In this document: piece after piece, positions 34,401 to 40,240 of the stretch
How the letters are laid out: each line of letters begins with the position of its first letter
Numbering within the stretch: position 1 is the stretch's first letter
Origin: Branchinecta lynchi
Taxonomy: Eukaryota; Arthropoda; Branchiopoda; Anostraca; Branchinectidae
NCBI GenBank assembly: GCA_023053575.1
Contig: JAKZAP010000013.1
Location: forward strand, 18,323,689 to 18,387,688
Length of the DNA stretch: 64,000 nt
Reading direction: 5' to 3'
Program-made: the position numbers and the translations under genes
Notes under the pieces: generated by a model
What the model saw: the letters and a program-made list of their open reading frames with translations, nothing else
What the model was told of the DNA's origin: nothing
Database searches by the model: none

Positions 34401-35723
34401 CTACAAATAGCTACATCGCTGTGAAGCCGCATAGAAGGAACTGTCAATGCCAAAGCTGACTGGTTCTCCAGAGCGGGCCAGCGAGCCTCCTGCACTTACT
34501 GTTCTGCGATGAGCAACGGCGAAGACGGAAATAGACGGGTATTAACTCACAGCTAGAGCTAGTACCTCTAGCTTCACTCAGTTTCGTCGGGGTATCCGTA
34601 GTTGGACCAAAGACGGAGGTTCTATTTAATTATTTGTTCTTGCTTTGGCTTTGTTCGAACTTCCTACCGATAAATACTCCTTGAGCCGAGGCTGACCGGG
34701 GAACATGTTAAACAATGGCTAAAAGCTACGATGTTTTATTTTATTACATTGCCATTTTGTTCTATTACCAAGTTTTATCTCGCATCGTATTGGTCGGCTT
34801 TGATGCAAAGCCGACCTATAGGATGCGAGTGATTAAGACATGATAACCTGGTAGCGGAAATATAAAATTCAGAAGAAAAAAAATTACGGAAGGACACCAT
34901 GAATGAAATTATTCCCCAAAAGCCCTTGGGCCCATGGCAAGGCCGTATCCAGGGGGGGGGGGGGGTGTTAGTGGGTTTAAACCCCCCTGAAACATGCAAA
35001 AATACTCATTTTTACAGGCATTTCCCTCTGATCTGTGTCTTTTTTGTATTTTTTTTTGTGCGACCCGCAGGCACACCCCCCCCCCCCCTGAAATAAACTG
35101 CTGAGTAAGGGCCTGGCCCATGGCGAGAAAACAAACATAAAATAAAAAAGAACACTAAAAACTCACTGTAAACCAAAATATAAACGAAATCCTATCCAAA
35201 CACGCTCCTGATGCTGCCGGAGCAGCCTCCCGAGCCGACCAAGGCCATCAAAATTTATCTTCCCCGTATTTCACTAATAGTATCGAACTTTGTGGGTTAG
35301 GTACCGCATACAATCCCGCATAAAATCACGACCCGAGTGATCTCTTACAATCAAGATTTTTCCGAGCGGAGTTTCATCACTTACACCACAAGGGCGAAAA
35401 AATATCAACTTTTCCCTATGGAACTGAGGATGGTGCCGGAAATTCTGTCAGAATCCTCGATAAATAATAAAGGTGAATTTAAATAAGAAGTCTTCAGTTT
35501 AATTCCTTTAATTATTCTTTATGTCTCCTTTCTTTGCAGGCTACATGCAATTGTCAAACTCTTCCTTCTGATGGGCCTCACTTGGATCACTGAAGCCATC
35601 TCGTTTGCGATTGGTGGGCAGGCCTACTACTGGGTTGTGTCTGACGTCATAAACATCTGTATGCCGATCTTCATCTTCTTCTTGTTCGTGTGGAAGAAAA
35701 AGGTTTCTGCCTCTTTATTTTAA
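1191..35723 (+). CDS. mthl: Methuselah-like class B GPCR, 7TM region, five spliced exons (5' end outside window)
   Basis: Join 1191-1464, 8366-8444, 22032-22225, 34071-34224 and 35540-35723; the total of 885 nt keeps one frame through four introns with GT donors and AG acceptors, giving 294 residues that hold TM1-TM7. Methuselah-family hallmarks appear in order: SSVFLLLTFVVY (TM1), LHGKTVMCHVG before TM2, an extracellular Cys (NKNWC), MGFDICWTFRS ending TM3, RPGFG..SCWF before TM5, YGPLTAML and LTAPKI in TM5, LFLLMGLTWITEAISF in TM6 and SDVINICMPIFIF in TM7. Family members are plasma-membrane receptors with a ligand-binding ectodomain, studied in insects for stress and ageing; this ectodomain must be upstream. 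The ligand cannot be told. Introns of 6.9, 13.6, 11.8 and 1.3 kb are packed with mobile elements. Assignment to the family is firm; the exact paralogue and the true 5' and 3' limits are not. Confidence 0.9.
1500..2300 (+). pseudogene. N2: 3' fragment of a non-LTR retrotransposon reverse transcriptase
   Basis: This lies in GPCR intron 1. From about 1590 the frame reads MRILQMVRFWCRITELP, then RWWSALNESLYLVYYRQIK, typical of the region after the RT domain in CR1/L2-type ORF2 proteins. After a TGA at 1980 the same frame continues to a zinc-finger-like CPLCHLDGDGLDHFLFRC (Cx2Cx8Hx4C). A frameshift near 2137 leads into SPRVIVSFGNFVQKAIELRS and a stop near 2268. One stop and one frameshift show it is dead. 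The 5' part, with endonuclease and catalytic RT, is missing, as expected of 5'-truncated insertion. The clade is uncertain. Confidence 0.7.
2430..3130 (+). repeat. Tandem array, about 141-bp unit, five copies
   Basis: GGGCCCAGATT-type words recur at 2544, 2689, 2832, 2966 and 3107 (spacings 145, 143, 134, 141). Each unit has a C tract (CCCACCCCCGTTCATGGGCA type) and a diverged tail resembling AAGTTGAAACTTGGTAGG. Copies differ by many substitutions, so the array is old. It lies in GPCR intron 1, just past N2. Confidence 0.75.
3423..3617. mobile_element. H: Harbinger-type MITE with TAA duplication
   Basis: Imperfect terminal inverted repeats of about 42 bp (3423-3464 and 3576-3617) begin AGCCGCGTTCACAAGCATGC and its counterpart. 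The flanks are TAA on both sides (3420-3422, 3618-3620). A 3-base TWA duplication is typical of PIF/Harbinger elements. It is 195 bp with no coding capacity. Confidence 0.72.
3790..4375. repeat. Possible mobile repeat rich in CGCGGAAACAC words
   Basis: GTCGCGGAAACACGATTGTG-type words recur near 3845, 3893, 4191 and 4230 with an inverted form near 3802. The ends share a loose inverted word (GGCCTTTTTCC at 3798 and GGAATAGGCC near 4362). The overlapping short ORFs at 4087-4377 on both strands are shadows. Family unknown. Confidence 0.35.
4619..5976 (+). mobile_element. A1: family A element (136-bp array), right end missing
   Basis: The left end is TTTTTGGGATCCCAAAACG at 4619, followed by GGAGGGATACCTATGACATC, a (GTCC)n run and ATATTTTGATGAAACTTGG. 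A conserved AT-rich segment ending near 4870 leads to about six tandem units, each with CCGGAATCCGGC (4934, 5071, 5194, 5331, 5466, 5602; spacing 123-137). After degenerate units and the segment GGAGTCTGGCGAAGACTGG, it stops at GAATTTTT (5976), where other copies continue with GGGATCCCATCG. Confidence 0.8.
5977..7395 (+). other. Intron stretch with GTTCCGTGTTTT words
   Basis: 6000-6440 has GTTCCGTG(T/C)TTT words in both orientations (6025, 6090, 6300, 6390), a loose foldback. Then comes the 88-bp duplication (6595-6820). The rest (6830-7395) shows no gene or recognisable repeat. Confidence 0.5.
6595..6820 (+). repeat. Tandem duplication, about 88-bp unit
   Basis: ATTCAAAACATTACTGTAAC then CTGAAAAGCGAGTCAAAATA occurs at about 6608 and 6697, and TTATACCGGTTCGT(C/T)AACC at about 6667 and 6807. 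The copies are nearly identical. Confidence 0.6.
7396..7772. mobile_element. P1: palindrome-dense repeat
   Basis: The flanks are rich in GATACCACGGTATC-like palindromes and CAAAAACGCGTTTTGACC words around a unique core (CACTTTCATCAAATTATG ... TGGCACTTAGTGATG, 7530-7590). The right end is CCATTGTATCTGCAAACACG. The same core lies in P2 and P3. Confidence 0.6.
8366..8444 (+). CDS. mthl: mthl exon B: TM3
   Basis: The acceptor is a pyrimidine-rich tract ending tttttatag at 8365 and the donor is CG|GTAAGT at 8444/8445. Two bases complete the split Ala codon, then HFAFMSAFGWLGVMGFDICW follows, which is TM3 with the family's FDIxWTFR end. The last two bases (CG) need one base from the next exon to make Arg. 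The exon is 79 nt and has no homologue elsewhere in the window. Confidence 0.9.
9128..9388. mobile_element. G1: GTAACTA-rich MITE
   Basis: The left end is GAGTTCCACCCTACTTACCT and the right end GGCTGGAACACACTC. The interior has CACATTTTTGTACTGTCGGC, AGTTACTATTTAGTTACTAT and GAGGTTGGAACGGTCAGCG, all shared with G2-G4. The flanks are TAT and TAA. Confidence 0.62.
9736..9815 (+). repeat. F2: outer arm of foldback family
   Basis: TATTCCTTGAGCCCAAGCTG then ATTTTGAAACATATATTCAA and GCGTCAGCTACGATGCTTC. The ribozyme-like middle is missing. Similar lone arms lie at 12148-12213 and 34673-34735. Confidence 0.55.
10939..12064 (-). mobile_element. A2: family A element, complete at both ends
   Basis: Reverse orientation. 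The right end reads (on plus) AACAAGACCAAAGGTTTCGA then TGGGATCCCA (10939-10970); the left end is CCACTTACGTCTTGGGATCC near 12045-12064. It carries about five or six 136-bp units with GCATGTCTTCTTACCCCTAA and CCGGATTCCGGGC. The A-palindrome is decayed here (AAGACGT instead of AAAACGT). Confidence 0.82.
12148..12213 (+). repeat. F3: lone foldback-family arm
   Basis: GGGAAACATATATTCAAATA then ACGTCAGTTACGATGCTTTG, as in F1 and F2, without loop or second arm. Confidence 0.5.
12540..12826 (-). mobile_element. P2: palindrome-dense repeat, partial
   Basis: The reverse-oriented core (CATCACAAGTGCCAAACTTC, CACCAATTTGACAAAAAC) adjoins one palindromic flank with CCATGGTATCAGATACCATG then GTAACTG and ends GGTATCTGCAAAAACGC. 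The other flank is missing. Confidence 0.58.
13773..14608 (+). mobile_element. A3: family A element, short array
   Basis: The left palindrome TTTTTGGGATCCCAAAACG is at 13774 and the right end GGGATCCCATCGACACCTTT near 14584-14605. Only two or three 136-bp units are kept. About 105 bp separate it from the next copy in the same orientation. Confidence 0.8.
14714..15648 (+). mobile_element. A4: family A element, both ends intact
   Basis: The left palindrome is at 14715 and the right end, TTTTTGGGATCCCATCGAAA then CCTTTGGTCTTGTTA, ends at 15648. The tetranucleotide run near the left end is longest here (three blocks of GTCCGTCCGTCTG type, 14767-14800). The array has about four diverged units. 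Confidence 0.85.
15649..17154 (+). other. Intron stretch without recognised features
   Basis: Ordinary AT-rich sequence in GPCR intron 2. Short ORFs on both strands near 15951-16371 overlap each other and show no domain. Confidence 0.5.
17155..17568. mobile_element. P3: palindrome-dense element with terminal inverted repeats
   Basis: The ends are GTGTTTTTGCAGATACCATG (17155) and CTATGGTATCTGCAAAAACA-C (17548-17568), inverted copies with one mismatch. It is 414 bp with palindromic subrepeats (TTACCGCGGTAA, GATATCACGGT) and the core GACACTTAGTGATGCGACTG. No clear target duplication. Confidence 0.65.
17569..19104 (+). other. Intron stretch, low content
   Basis: A C tract with CACA words (17763-17795) gives rise to spurious ORFs in three frames. 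18040-18600 is AT-rich. No exon, tRNA or transposon end is seen. Confidence 0.5.
19105..19310. repeat. Foldback repeat, arms about 45-60 bp
   Basis: GAGCTTGAAAAGATTTCTAG-CAATACGGACGTATT (19130-19165) faces its inverted copy (19209-19240, TTGCTAGAAATCTTTTCAAG). Outer words TTTACAC...GCACGTTTT and AAAACGTGCG...GTGTAAA also pair. An inner pair, AAATCGGTACGTTTTGTATT and AAATCGGTCCGTTTTGTATT, is a direct repeat. Confidence 0.65.
19919..20298. mobile_element. MITE with about 135-bp terminal inverted repeats
   Basis: Ends CACTGTCTGAAGTTTCATAA and its inverted copy (to 20298). The arms (19919-20055 and 20155-20298) pair along TAACACTTTCAAGAATAACA, CACTTAGAAATAAAGTGTTA and GCCTAGATCTCCAACA. The end motif recurs once inside (CACTGTCAGAAGTTACATAA, 20071), hinting at a nested or composite copy. 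No clear target duplication; superfamily unknown. Confidence 0.72.
20727..21074 (+). repeat. Perfect 174-bp tandem duplication
   Basis: 20727-20900 and 20901-21074 read identically base for base (TGGAGGTTTGCTCATGCAGA ... TCAGAATGGAATTT). The 131-codon ORF across them is an artefact of 174 being divisible by 3. Confidence 0.85.
21080..21315 (+). repeat. Dispersed repeat R, copy 1
   Basis: An open stretch reads KNIPEERLIGD, SFLKLFGTEIRTDAKWSKNH and FRVWIGFSAGNVNG before TAA at 21311. The same sequence occurs inverted at 42790-43030. Close similarity of the two readings could mean a former ORF, but the protein is not one I recognise. GTATACAGATAGGGATGACA near the end differs between copies. Confidence 0.5.
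22032..22225 (+). CDS. mthl: mthl exon C: TM4 and second extracellular loop
   Basis: The acceptor is tttttgcgtttcag at 22031. The first base completes Arg, giving WTFR-SVGGTRNRDKDSKKFF, an intracellular loop rich in basic residues. Then come TM4 (VYSLIAWGGAFVIAATGI) and an extracellular loop ending RPGFGTWSCWF, with the conserved Cys-Trp-Phe. The donor is ATA|GTAAGT at 22225/22226, leaving one base. A cryptic CAG five bases further in is less consistent with the family's WTFRS join. Confidence 0.9.
22633..24756 (+). mobile_element. B1: family B element
   Basis: The left end is AACAAGAGCTGTAAGCTCAT then ATGGCACTTG (22632-22664). A single type-I unit follows (reverse of the 38.4-kb array; CCTTGAGGCAAAAATGATAA at 22760), then a type-II array of about 430-bp units full of C runs and CAAGTTTCAT boxes. 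The right end has GACCGACAGACCGACAAACG and TATATGGCACTTGAGCC (24690-24745). It holds an F-family remnant at 23655-23840. Long apparent ORFs here are poly-Pro shadows of C tracts. Confidence 0.8.
23655..23840 (+). repeat. F4: foldback-family fragment with core boxes, then a 36-bp duplication
   Basis: CTTTGAGCCCATTGATTAGA leads to GAAGTTGAAGAAGAGGACTG and the core CCTGACGAGGACCCTTGCCA-AGAAGGGCCGAAATATC (23736-23773). The helix I return strand is replaced by AACAAACATTGTTGAATAAA, which is repeated with GAAATATC (about 23767-23802 and 23803-23838). It lies inside B1. Confidence 0.65.
24956..27256 (-). mobile_element. B2: family B element with right-end hairpin
   Basis: Reverse orientation. It opens (on plus) with the hairpin TATGGCACTTG / CAAGTGCCATA (24957-24967 and 24976-24986, 8-base loop), then (GTCGGTCG)n and GATGAAACTTGGCAGGCATA. 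About five type-II units with G tracts follow, ending with CAAGTGCCATATGAGCTCGT then AGCTCTTGTT at 27256. Confidence 0.82.
27930..28010 (+). ncRNA. tRNA-derived SINE-like head
   Basis: The stretch has a plausible pol III A box (TAGCTAAATTGG, itself a D-arm with TAGC/GCTA stem) followed about 35 bases later by a B box (GGTTCTAATCCC). The anticodon and acceptor stems do not form cleanly, so this is a tRNA-derived repeat rather than a working tRNA. No clear SINE tail is seen before the N1 3' tail about 100 bases on. Confidence 0.4.
28252..30903 (-). CDS. N1 ORF2: endonuclease / reverse transcriptase of a non-LTR retrotransposon
   Basis: This is an 883-residue ORF without stops. The N-terminal third is an APE-like endonuclease with SFNING (9-14), QEH (35-37), GDMN (146-149), SDIDH (188-192) and DTDH (212-215), the expected catalytic and metal-binding motifs. 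The RT domain follows, with SYRPIT (518-523), GFQAG (552-556), LDLSKAFD (585-592), RRGVRQGGVLSP (641-652) and the active-site YADD (682-685). No RNase H motif or C-terminal Cys-His finger is evident, unlike fragments N2 and N3. The product nicks target DNA and reverse-transcribes its own RNA there. The start ATG overlaps the ORF1 stop as TAATG. All catalytic residues look intact, so the copy is young and possibly active. Length and layout suggest the Jockey/CR1/I assemblage. Confidence 0.95.
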   Translation of the reverse strand: MSESVSVVSFNINGTKNKDLTIDELCSKFDIVCFQEHLLTATSVNFLRRSPAHLVFTTNARSTFGRPSGGLACIIKQKLSFLSPSCYFSDEHFLAIRLGKTVLINTYLPHDGKKVTSLNKFSKACSSLKTLLQSICKNGYEFLVIGDMNTDVKRDSVRTVNLLDCLPDYRIVAKDLSFSYVHNSGSLSDIDHVICSPYIISSTVHVHEDEQDTDHLPLSLCFSIRKDSTDQAFAPASKWFVRRNWKKVDMPLYISTLAMLLGSLRVPFHLLQRSVSPTKSNYDLNHYYNQIVWCLKRAEEVAVPQERVRRNTRKPIWSCDPELKIVKNKAKLWLSIWIANGRPLSGNVFDIKQNTKREFKKCLRSSRFKGSDCPTSKSEWDKVINSAKLDNSINPNCPITPAAWSDHYSAIFSKVNYAVHAFYSKLLDSVLPSCLTQAQVLPVSVDAVIASVKKLKSSSFDVDGISACHLKINCPSLFFHLQLFFQMCLCCSLVPDSFLCGTVTSVLKRGKTPLDCSSYRPITVACNFSKILEYILLPFISINANFGENQFGFQAGIGCQHAHRALASLLKDASAKGYGLHICALDLSKAFDSVVHSQALYSLYNHGINLSVIFLLKFWYDNSYLRIKTNGAFSSSNVFVRRGVRQGGVLSPSIFKFCISGILENISSMCFVGLSDISYLAYADDILLISRSKLSLSQMVHKVSSSFTNIGLSLNADKCEYLSFNVPSSTRPLSSQNFSVPHVDSIRWLGITLTKNLKTLRERAVRDARVKIQIGYSKIVANRGKYNRVALGKLYSTFSDHSVLYLSGLYPIFKKKDISDIRSSYFRFCKFLLYLPLWYKNRKIVKKFYLPNITEKLTDLHKKLSESAYRRLSPHHGLIRLFY
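30903..31988 (-). CDS. N1 ORF1: gag-like RNA-binding protein with three zinc knuckles
   Basis: This is a 361-residue ORF immediately upstream of ORF2. Its C-terminus carries three Cys-Cys-His-Cys knuckles: CCNNCRSPDHLQSSC region (291-304), CARCAGPHVSDRDSPC (311-326) and CANCGGDHVSFSLTC (332-346), as in ORF1 of Jockey- and I-type elements, where they bind element RNA. The middle (about 168-285) resembles the nucleic-acid-binding region placed before the knuckles in such proteins, but I cannot confirm the fold. The stop TAA shares its last A with the ORF2 ATG, an arrangement known to support coupled reinitiation in the silkworm element SART1. Confidence 0.9.
   Translation of the reverse strand: MENREFVHCPVMNFLQNNWEEGIEDDTIVKHATDFFECGDIADAKNVFWAKVAPNDNCPRRIGAKAPVNHVKDILDFLKKLESEEVSTPIYVIKSPTEVPVLPAVAYSRLSSKVNRVEQLLKVVATKLDAYDLNYPQLPKPAIPDSHATIIVSNLPSTLSDPIKRKVMIDQIDGHESVTSIRPVRDKLIINIDKSVAEDFRLSITGAITGSSAKVLTKKFYGLLKGITPDFELSHLMSCPGVSGASRLGKSLAVKLEFSDAASRSEAFRYGLKVGYEILSVYEFKAIPRCCNNCRSPDHLQSSCSSVTPKCARCAGPHVSDRDSPCNLSPQCANCGGDHVSFSLTCPKLKAIVSRKLPKTN
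32318..32550 (+). repeat. Repeat M fragment
   Basis: CTTAAAGGACCCCTCGCACT, TTTTAACAAATTCC and GTTGACTTCTACCAGAAACA follow the order of repeat M (see 43565-44075). Confidence 0.55.
33565..33625 (-). repeat. F5: decayed foldback-family core
   Basis: The minus strand carries GAGGACCCCTGCCGAGAAGA then GCCGAAATATTGCTAG. CUGANGA has decayed to CTTAAGA. No arms are recognisable. Confidence 0.4.
33722..34026. mobile_element. G2: GTAACTA-rich MITE with TAA duplication
   Basis: Terminal repeats are GAGCGTGTTCCACCCTACTT and its inverted counterpart (AGAAGGGTGGAACACGCTC). TAA flanks both ends (33719-33721, 34027-34029), suggesting the Harbinger group. It is 305 bp and ends only 44 bases before GPCR exon D. 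Confidence 0.75.
34071..34224 (+). CDS. mthl: mthl exon D: TM5 and third intracellular loop
   Basis: The acceptor is gttttatttaag at 34070. Two bases complete a Thr codon, followed by AGLWTYLYGPLTAMLTFN and VMFGLTAPKIYEAS. The YGP and LTAxxI motifs mark TM5 of Methuselah-like receptors. The rest (NVARLSPGDAALARER) is the third intracellular loop. The donor is GAG|AG-GTAGGC at 34224/34225, a weaker match than the other donors but in the right phase for exon E. Confidence 0.88.
34673..34735 (+). repeat. F6: lone foldback-family arm
   Basis: AATACTCCTTGAGCCGAGGC, GGAACATGTTAAACAATGG and AGCTACGATG follow the outer arm in order but diverged. Confidence 0.45.
35540..35723 (+). CDS. mthl: mthl exon E: TM6, TM7 and stop
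   Basis: The acceptor is a strong tract ending tctttgcag at 35539; the first base completes Arg. It encodes LHAIVKLFLLMGLTWITEAI (TM6) and VVSDVINICMPIFIFFLFVW (TM7), then KKKVSASLF and TAA at 35721-35723. The cytoplasmic tail is short for the family. A weak donor (AAG|GTTTCT near 35702) could instead splice to a further exon carrying a longer tail; nothing obvious follows in the next kilobases, so the stop is taken as the end. Confidence 0.85.
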
Positions 35724-35904
35724 TCCAGATTTGGCAGATCCCGGTTTAGGGATGGGGGGGTGGGCTCTCCCAAATTAAACCGACCTCTTGGTGGGGCCCA
35801 AGCTGAGGGGCGTCCCGAGGGGTAGGGCATTCGGTGAAATTTTCGCCGAAGGCGAAAACTTCGGTCAAAGCGGGCATCACGGCGAAGTTTGTCAAATAGC
35901 TTGT

Positions 35905-36410
35905 CCCCGCATTTCCAAATTGGGCGATTTAACGCGTGTATTGGTCCCCTTTCTTTAACTTTTGTGCAGTCCGCATAGATTTCAACGCATTCCGTCGTTC
36001 CCTTCATAAATTCGGTCATTTAACATGTTTATTTGGTCTCATTCGTTAGCGAATTCGGAAATTCACCGGACTTTTCTCAAGTCCGCATCTTTCTGTCGCA
36101 TTCGGTAAGTCGATTTCAGAATTCGGTCATTAATCAGATTCTTTTGGTTCTGATTCGTGACCGAATTTGATAATTCATTAAACTTTCGTTCGGTCTGCAT
36201 CGATTTCGCCGCATTCGGTCCGTCGCTCCGTAAATTCGGTGATTTAACCTGTTTGTTTTGTCTCATGCTTTACCGATTTCGGTAATTCGGTTGCATTCGG
36301 TAAGTCCATTTAATAATTAATTTGGTGATATTCATTTGGTTCTGAATTCGTTACCGAATTCGGTAATTCACCGGATTTTTCTTAGTCCGTTTCTAGTACC
36401 AGACTTGCCG
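35905..36410 (+). repeat. Tandem array of GAATTCGGTAATTCACCGG units
   Basis: Units of about 90-115 bp repeat TTCGGT(C/G)ATTTAAC (35922, 36013, 36124, 36238), GTCCGCATCGATTTC-like words and (C/G)GAATTCGG(A/T)AATTC. A related piece is at 10015-10135. It starts 200 bases after the GPCR stop codon. Confidence 0.65.
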
Positions 36411-37286
36411 AATTTGGTTGTTTTAGGTGATTCTACCAAGAGTCTTGTTCCATTCTGAGATTCGGTTGTTATACCACTCTCAATCTGTTCCATATGTCTT
36501 TAGTTAGTTTTCGGTATAGTACGAATTCATTATTTGCTTCAACCCAGTTACTGAGTTCGGTAATTTGAGTGGCATTATTTATATCTCGTTCTTTACCATT
36601 TACGGTAGCTTCAACTGGTTGCTACTGATTTTTTTTTACTTCTTAGGATTGCAGTACTTCAGGAGTACTTTGCAGTACTTTTGTTTGCTGTAAATTCCGA
36701 ACAAATCTACTTTGTATCTACTTTACCCTTTATCGCCCCTTTCGTTCCGCAAGACGGCTCTGGGTTTAGTAGGTAATCTTGGGAGCGCAAAAAGGAGTCA
36801 CCATCAGTGTTTCACACAATTTCGCCTGCGGCGCAGTTCGCAGTCATCTTTAGTTAAACAAAGGGTGCGTCATTTAGTTGCCGTTTGAGGCTTGAAATCT
36901 TGGGGGGAACCATGTTAAAAGCTAGAATTTTCATGGGAAGTAGTTAAATGTTTTGCCAGAAAAAAAAGGCGGATTCAAAACATTTCGCCTGCGGTACCTT
37001 AAGTAGTCCTGGGTAGTCGCCGTTTTTGTGATTATTTCAAGTCCTGTTGGCAAAACTGGAAAAGTCCTTCGAAGGTAAAAGGCTAGTGACGGCGTATCCA
37101 TGAAAAAAAGCGTGAAAACGCGCCAATTTTTCTCTTTAAACTTGTTTGTATCTAGCCTCATGAAGGCAACTCGCTGTGTTTTTAGACTCTTTTTTAACAA
37201 ATTCAGTAAAAATCAGGTAGCGACTCGGGCAATTTTACCAGGTTCCCCCCCCCCCCCCCCGATGAAGAAAGGCTCGGGACGCCCCA

Positions 37287-39042
37287 GAGTGCCATATACC
37301 GATCATTTTTCCGTCGGTCGATCTGTCCGTCGGTCGGTCAGTCCGATGATCGCGAGTTAGGCTACTTCCAGATTTGCAAGGACGATGAAATTTGACAGGC
37401 ATATTAGAGACCTGACCAAACTAACTTAGAAACAGTCACTTCCCCGATCCCACGATCGTGAGGGGAGTGGAAGGAGGGGGAATCCGGAATTTTGATGCAT
37501 GTATAAATTTTGAGCGAGAGACCGGATCTTGATGAAACTTGGTATTTGGAAAGGCCTTATGTTTCAGATGTCACACTTCCAGTCCGAACCGGACCCGGTG
37601 ACTTTGGGGGGAGTTGGAGGGGAGGAACCAGAAAATGTGTGACAAGCTCAGAAGGGAGGGAGCGGGATGAAACTTGGTAAGAAGACCAAACACAAGCATT
37701 AGGTACATAGCTGTCAGGATCCGTGCGCTATGGTTGGAGTTGGAGGGGGAGGGGTCCGGAAATTCCGGTGATCCCGAGTTAAGGTACTTCCAGATGTGCA
37801 AGGGCGACGAAACTTGGCAGGCATAGCAGGTATTAGTCGTTTCTACGATCCGATCGTCATGGGGTCAGTGGAGGGAGGGGAAATCCAGAATCATGATATA
37901 TGTGTAACTATCGAGTGGGTGATCGGATCTTTACGAAACTTGATATTTGGGATGACCTCGTGCCTCAGAAGTCTTACTTCAAGTTCGGACCAGATCCGGT
38001 GACTTTGGGGGAGTTTGAGGGGGGTGACCGGAAATCTTGTGACACGCTCAGAGTGGAGAGCGGGATGAAAGTTGGCGAGAAGAACAAGCATGAGCCCTAG
38101 ATACAGCGTTGACAGAAACGGACCAGGTCTGTGCACTATGGGGAGTTGGAGGGGGGGTCCGTAATTCCGAAGGTCGCTAGTGAAAGTGCTTCCAAATGTG
38201 CTAGGACGATGAAACTTTGCTGGCACATTACAGACCCGACAAGATTGACTTGGAAATAGTCACTTCCCAGGTCCAACCATTAGGGGCATGGAGGGAGGGA
38301 GTTATAGGATACTTGAGGCATACATACATTTCAAACCGGTGATCAGGTATAATGGAACTCGACAATTGGGAAGAGTACATGTCTGATGTTTCTCATTTGT
38401 GCCTCAAGGGTTTTGCATATAAATGAATTCCTGGTCCTCTTAAAGTGCGCATCTTAACCGCAAAGTGATTATAAAAAAACCTTTGACCAAAAGATACATT
38501 TTCATGATCTACAAGGGCCCATTATCATCTTTGCCTAAGGGGTTTTACTATCATCTTTGCCTCATGGGTTTTGCTTGCAAATGAATTTCTTAAAGTACTC
38601 ATCTTAACCGCAAAGTACAAAAAATGTGTTGACCGAGAGATACATTTTCGTGATCCCCAAGGAACCATGATCACTTTTGCCTCAAGGGTTTTAATTACGA
38701 ATGAATTAGAGTAAGTAAGTACTCATCTTAACCGCAGAGTCCAAAATATATTTTTGAGTTAACAATACATTTTAATGATCCGTAAGGGCCCATGATCATT
38801 TGTGCCTCAAGGGTTTTGGTCACATGAGAATTCCTACCCCTTAAAGAGCGCATCAGTACTGCAAAGCGCAAAAAAATCTTTCTACTAAAAGACACATTTT
38901 CATGATCCCCAAGGACCCATGAATATTCGCGCATCAAGGTCTTGCTTACAAAGTATTCATATAAGTCCACGAGTTGACAAGTTCCCAAAGTCATCCTCTG
39001 ACCCAAGTTTGCAAGTGCTGTATGAGCTTCTAGCTCTTGTTT
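37287..39042 (-). mobile_element. B3: family B element
   Basis: Reverse orientation. It starts GTGCCATATACCGATC with (GTCG/GTCC)n at 37290-37340, holds two to three type-II units (to 38395), then a distinct type-I array (38395-38985) of four to five units of about 120 bp containing TTGCCTCAAGGGTTTTGCTT and GGGCCCATGATCA. It ends GCAAGTGCTGTATGAGCTTC then TAGCTCTTGTT (39042). Confidence 0.8.
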
Positions 39043-39734
39043 TCAAGAAGAGCAAGTAGCAAAATATTGCAGGCCGCATAGTTCATTATCGACAAAAAAT
39101 TTCGCGTCACATCTTCTTCGTGGAAAAGAAAAATGTTTTTGCACTTTTTATCCTAGATCGGGTGGATCCGGGGGGGGGGGGGTCTGCGCTCATTAAACCA
39201 CTCTTCTATTCGGGCTCAAGGTTTTGTGAAAGAAAGGTAGCAAAGATAGCGTGCGGCGTAGTTCATTCTCAACTGCATGTACTCTTCATTCTGACCAAGA
39301 ACTTCCAAGCATTTATAAGTTGTTGTTTTACTATGGCGGGTACAAGGGTCCGGCAAGTCCACCCTGCGAGAAGTTTCGTAACAGGAACGTTTTGCATAGC
39401 GTTTTCAAAACCACAAAAGATTACATCCGAAGTGCTGTCTGTTAAAACTGCGCATCCATGTGATTTGTTATCGGTTATGAAACTTGGTGCACCCACCAGT
39501 TCAGTTATCGATCGAACATCAAGCTAGAACTAGTGCGGAAAGGGCTTTAAGCAAAATATCGGATACGTTACAGAAAGGGAGCGAAAAGTAAACCATGCGA
39601 ACAGTGGAAGACAATAACTGTAGAGTAGAGTAGAGTTTTATGCATAAAAAGTATCTTTCACAGCGCAAGCTCCGAATTTGGCCTCTACGTCAAATATAAT
39701 CACTAAAACATAAATATGTATGCACTCAGCAGTT

Positions 39735-40240
39735 CGTCATTTCAATAATAATCATGATACAATTCGTAAAGTGTGCCATTGGCTTCTGCAAAACTCGTCC
39801 TAAAACAGTATATACTATAGACTATTTCGGCAAACAGTTTGCCAAAGAATTTTTAAAGAACCTGTCTTACCTATAATACTAATGCAACCTATTTCCATAA
39901 TCACTCCATATATTTCTAAACCCGGAGACCCAATTTCGTACGGTACATTCTAATCCCTCCAACAAATCCACGCTGATTTTCTCACTTGCCGTGTTTTGGT
40001 ACCGTCGATGTATATCACGCTGTCGACGGTTGTCTGCGAGAATTATTTCCATCAGAAAAAACGGTTACGTAAATTGTTTCCCTGTTTTTGCCTAAAAGTC
40101 AACGGGTCGCCGAAAAGGCTTAAAATTAAAACAGCCAAAACCGTGGGTTATTTGTTGAATGCACAACCTAGTTTTAAAGTATTCAAATATTTTAAAATAC
40201 TGTAAGTTGAATAGTAAATAGTGCGAAAGGTCCTTTAAAA
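39735..40240 (-). repeat. M1: repeat M, inverted partner of M2
   Basis: The sequence from ATTTCAATAATAATCATGAT through AAGAACCTGTCTTACC and CATATATTTCTAAACCCGGA to GGTCCTTTAAAAC is the reverse complement of 43565-44075 with modest divergence. Inner ends TTAAAGGACC and GGTCCTTTAA suggest a MITE of about 385 bp inside the longer repeat. Confidence 0.65.
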
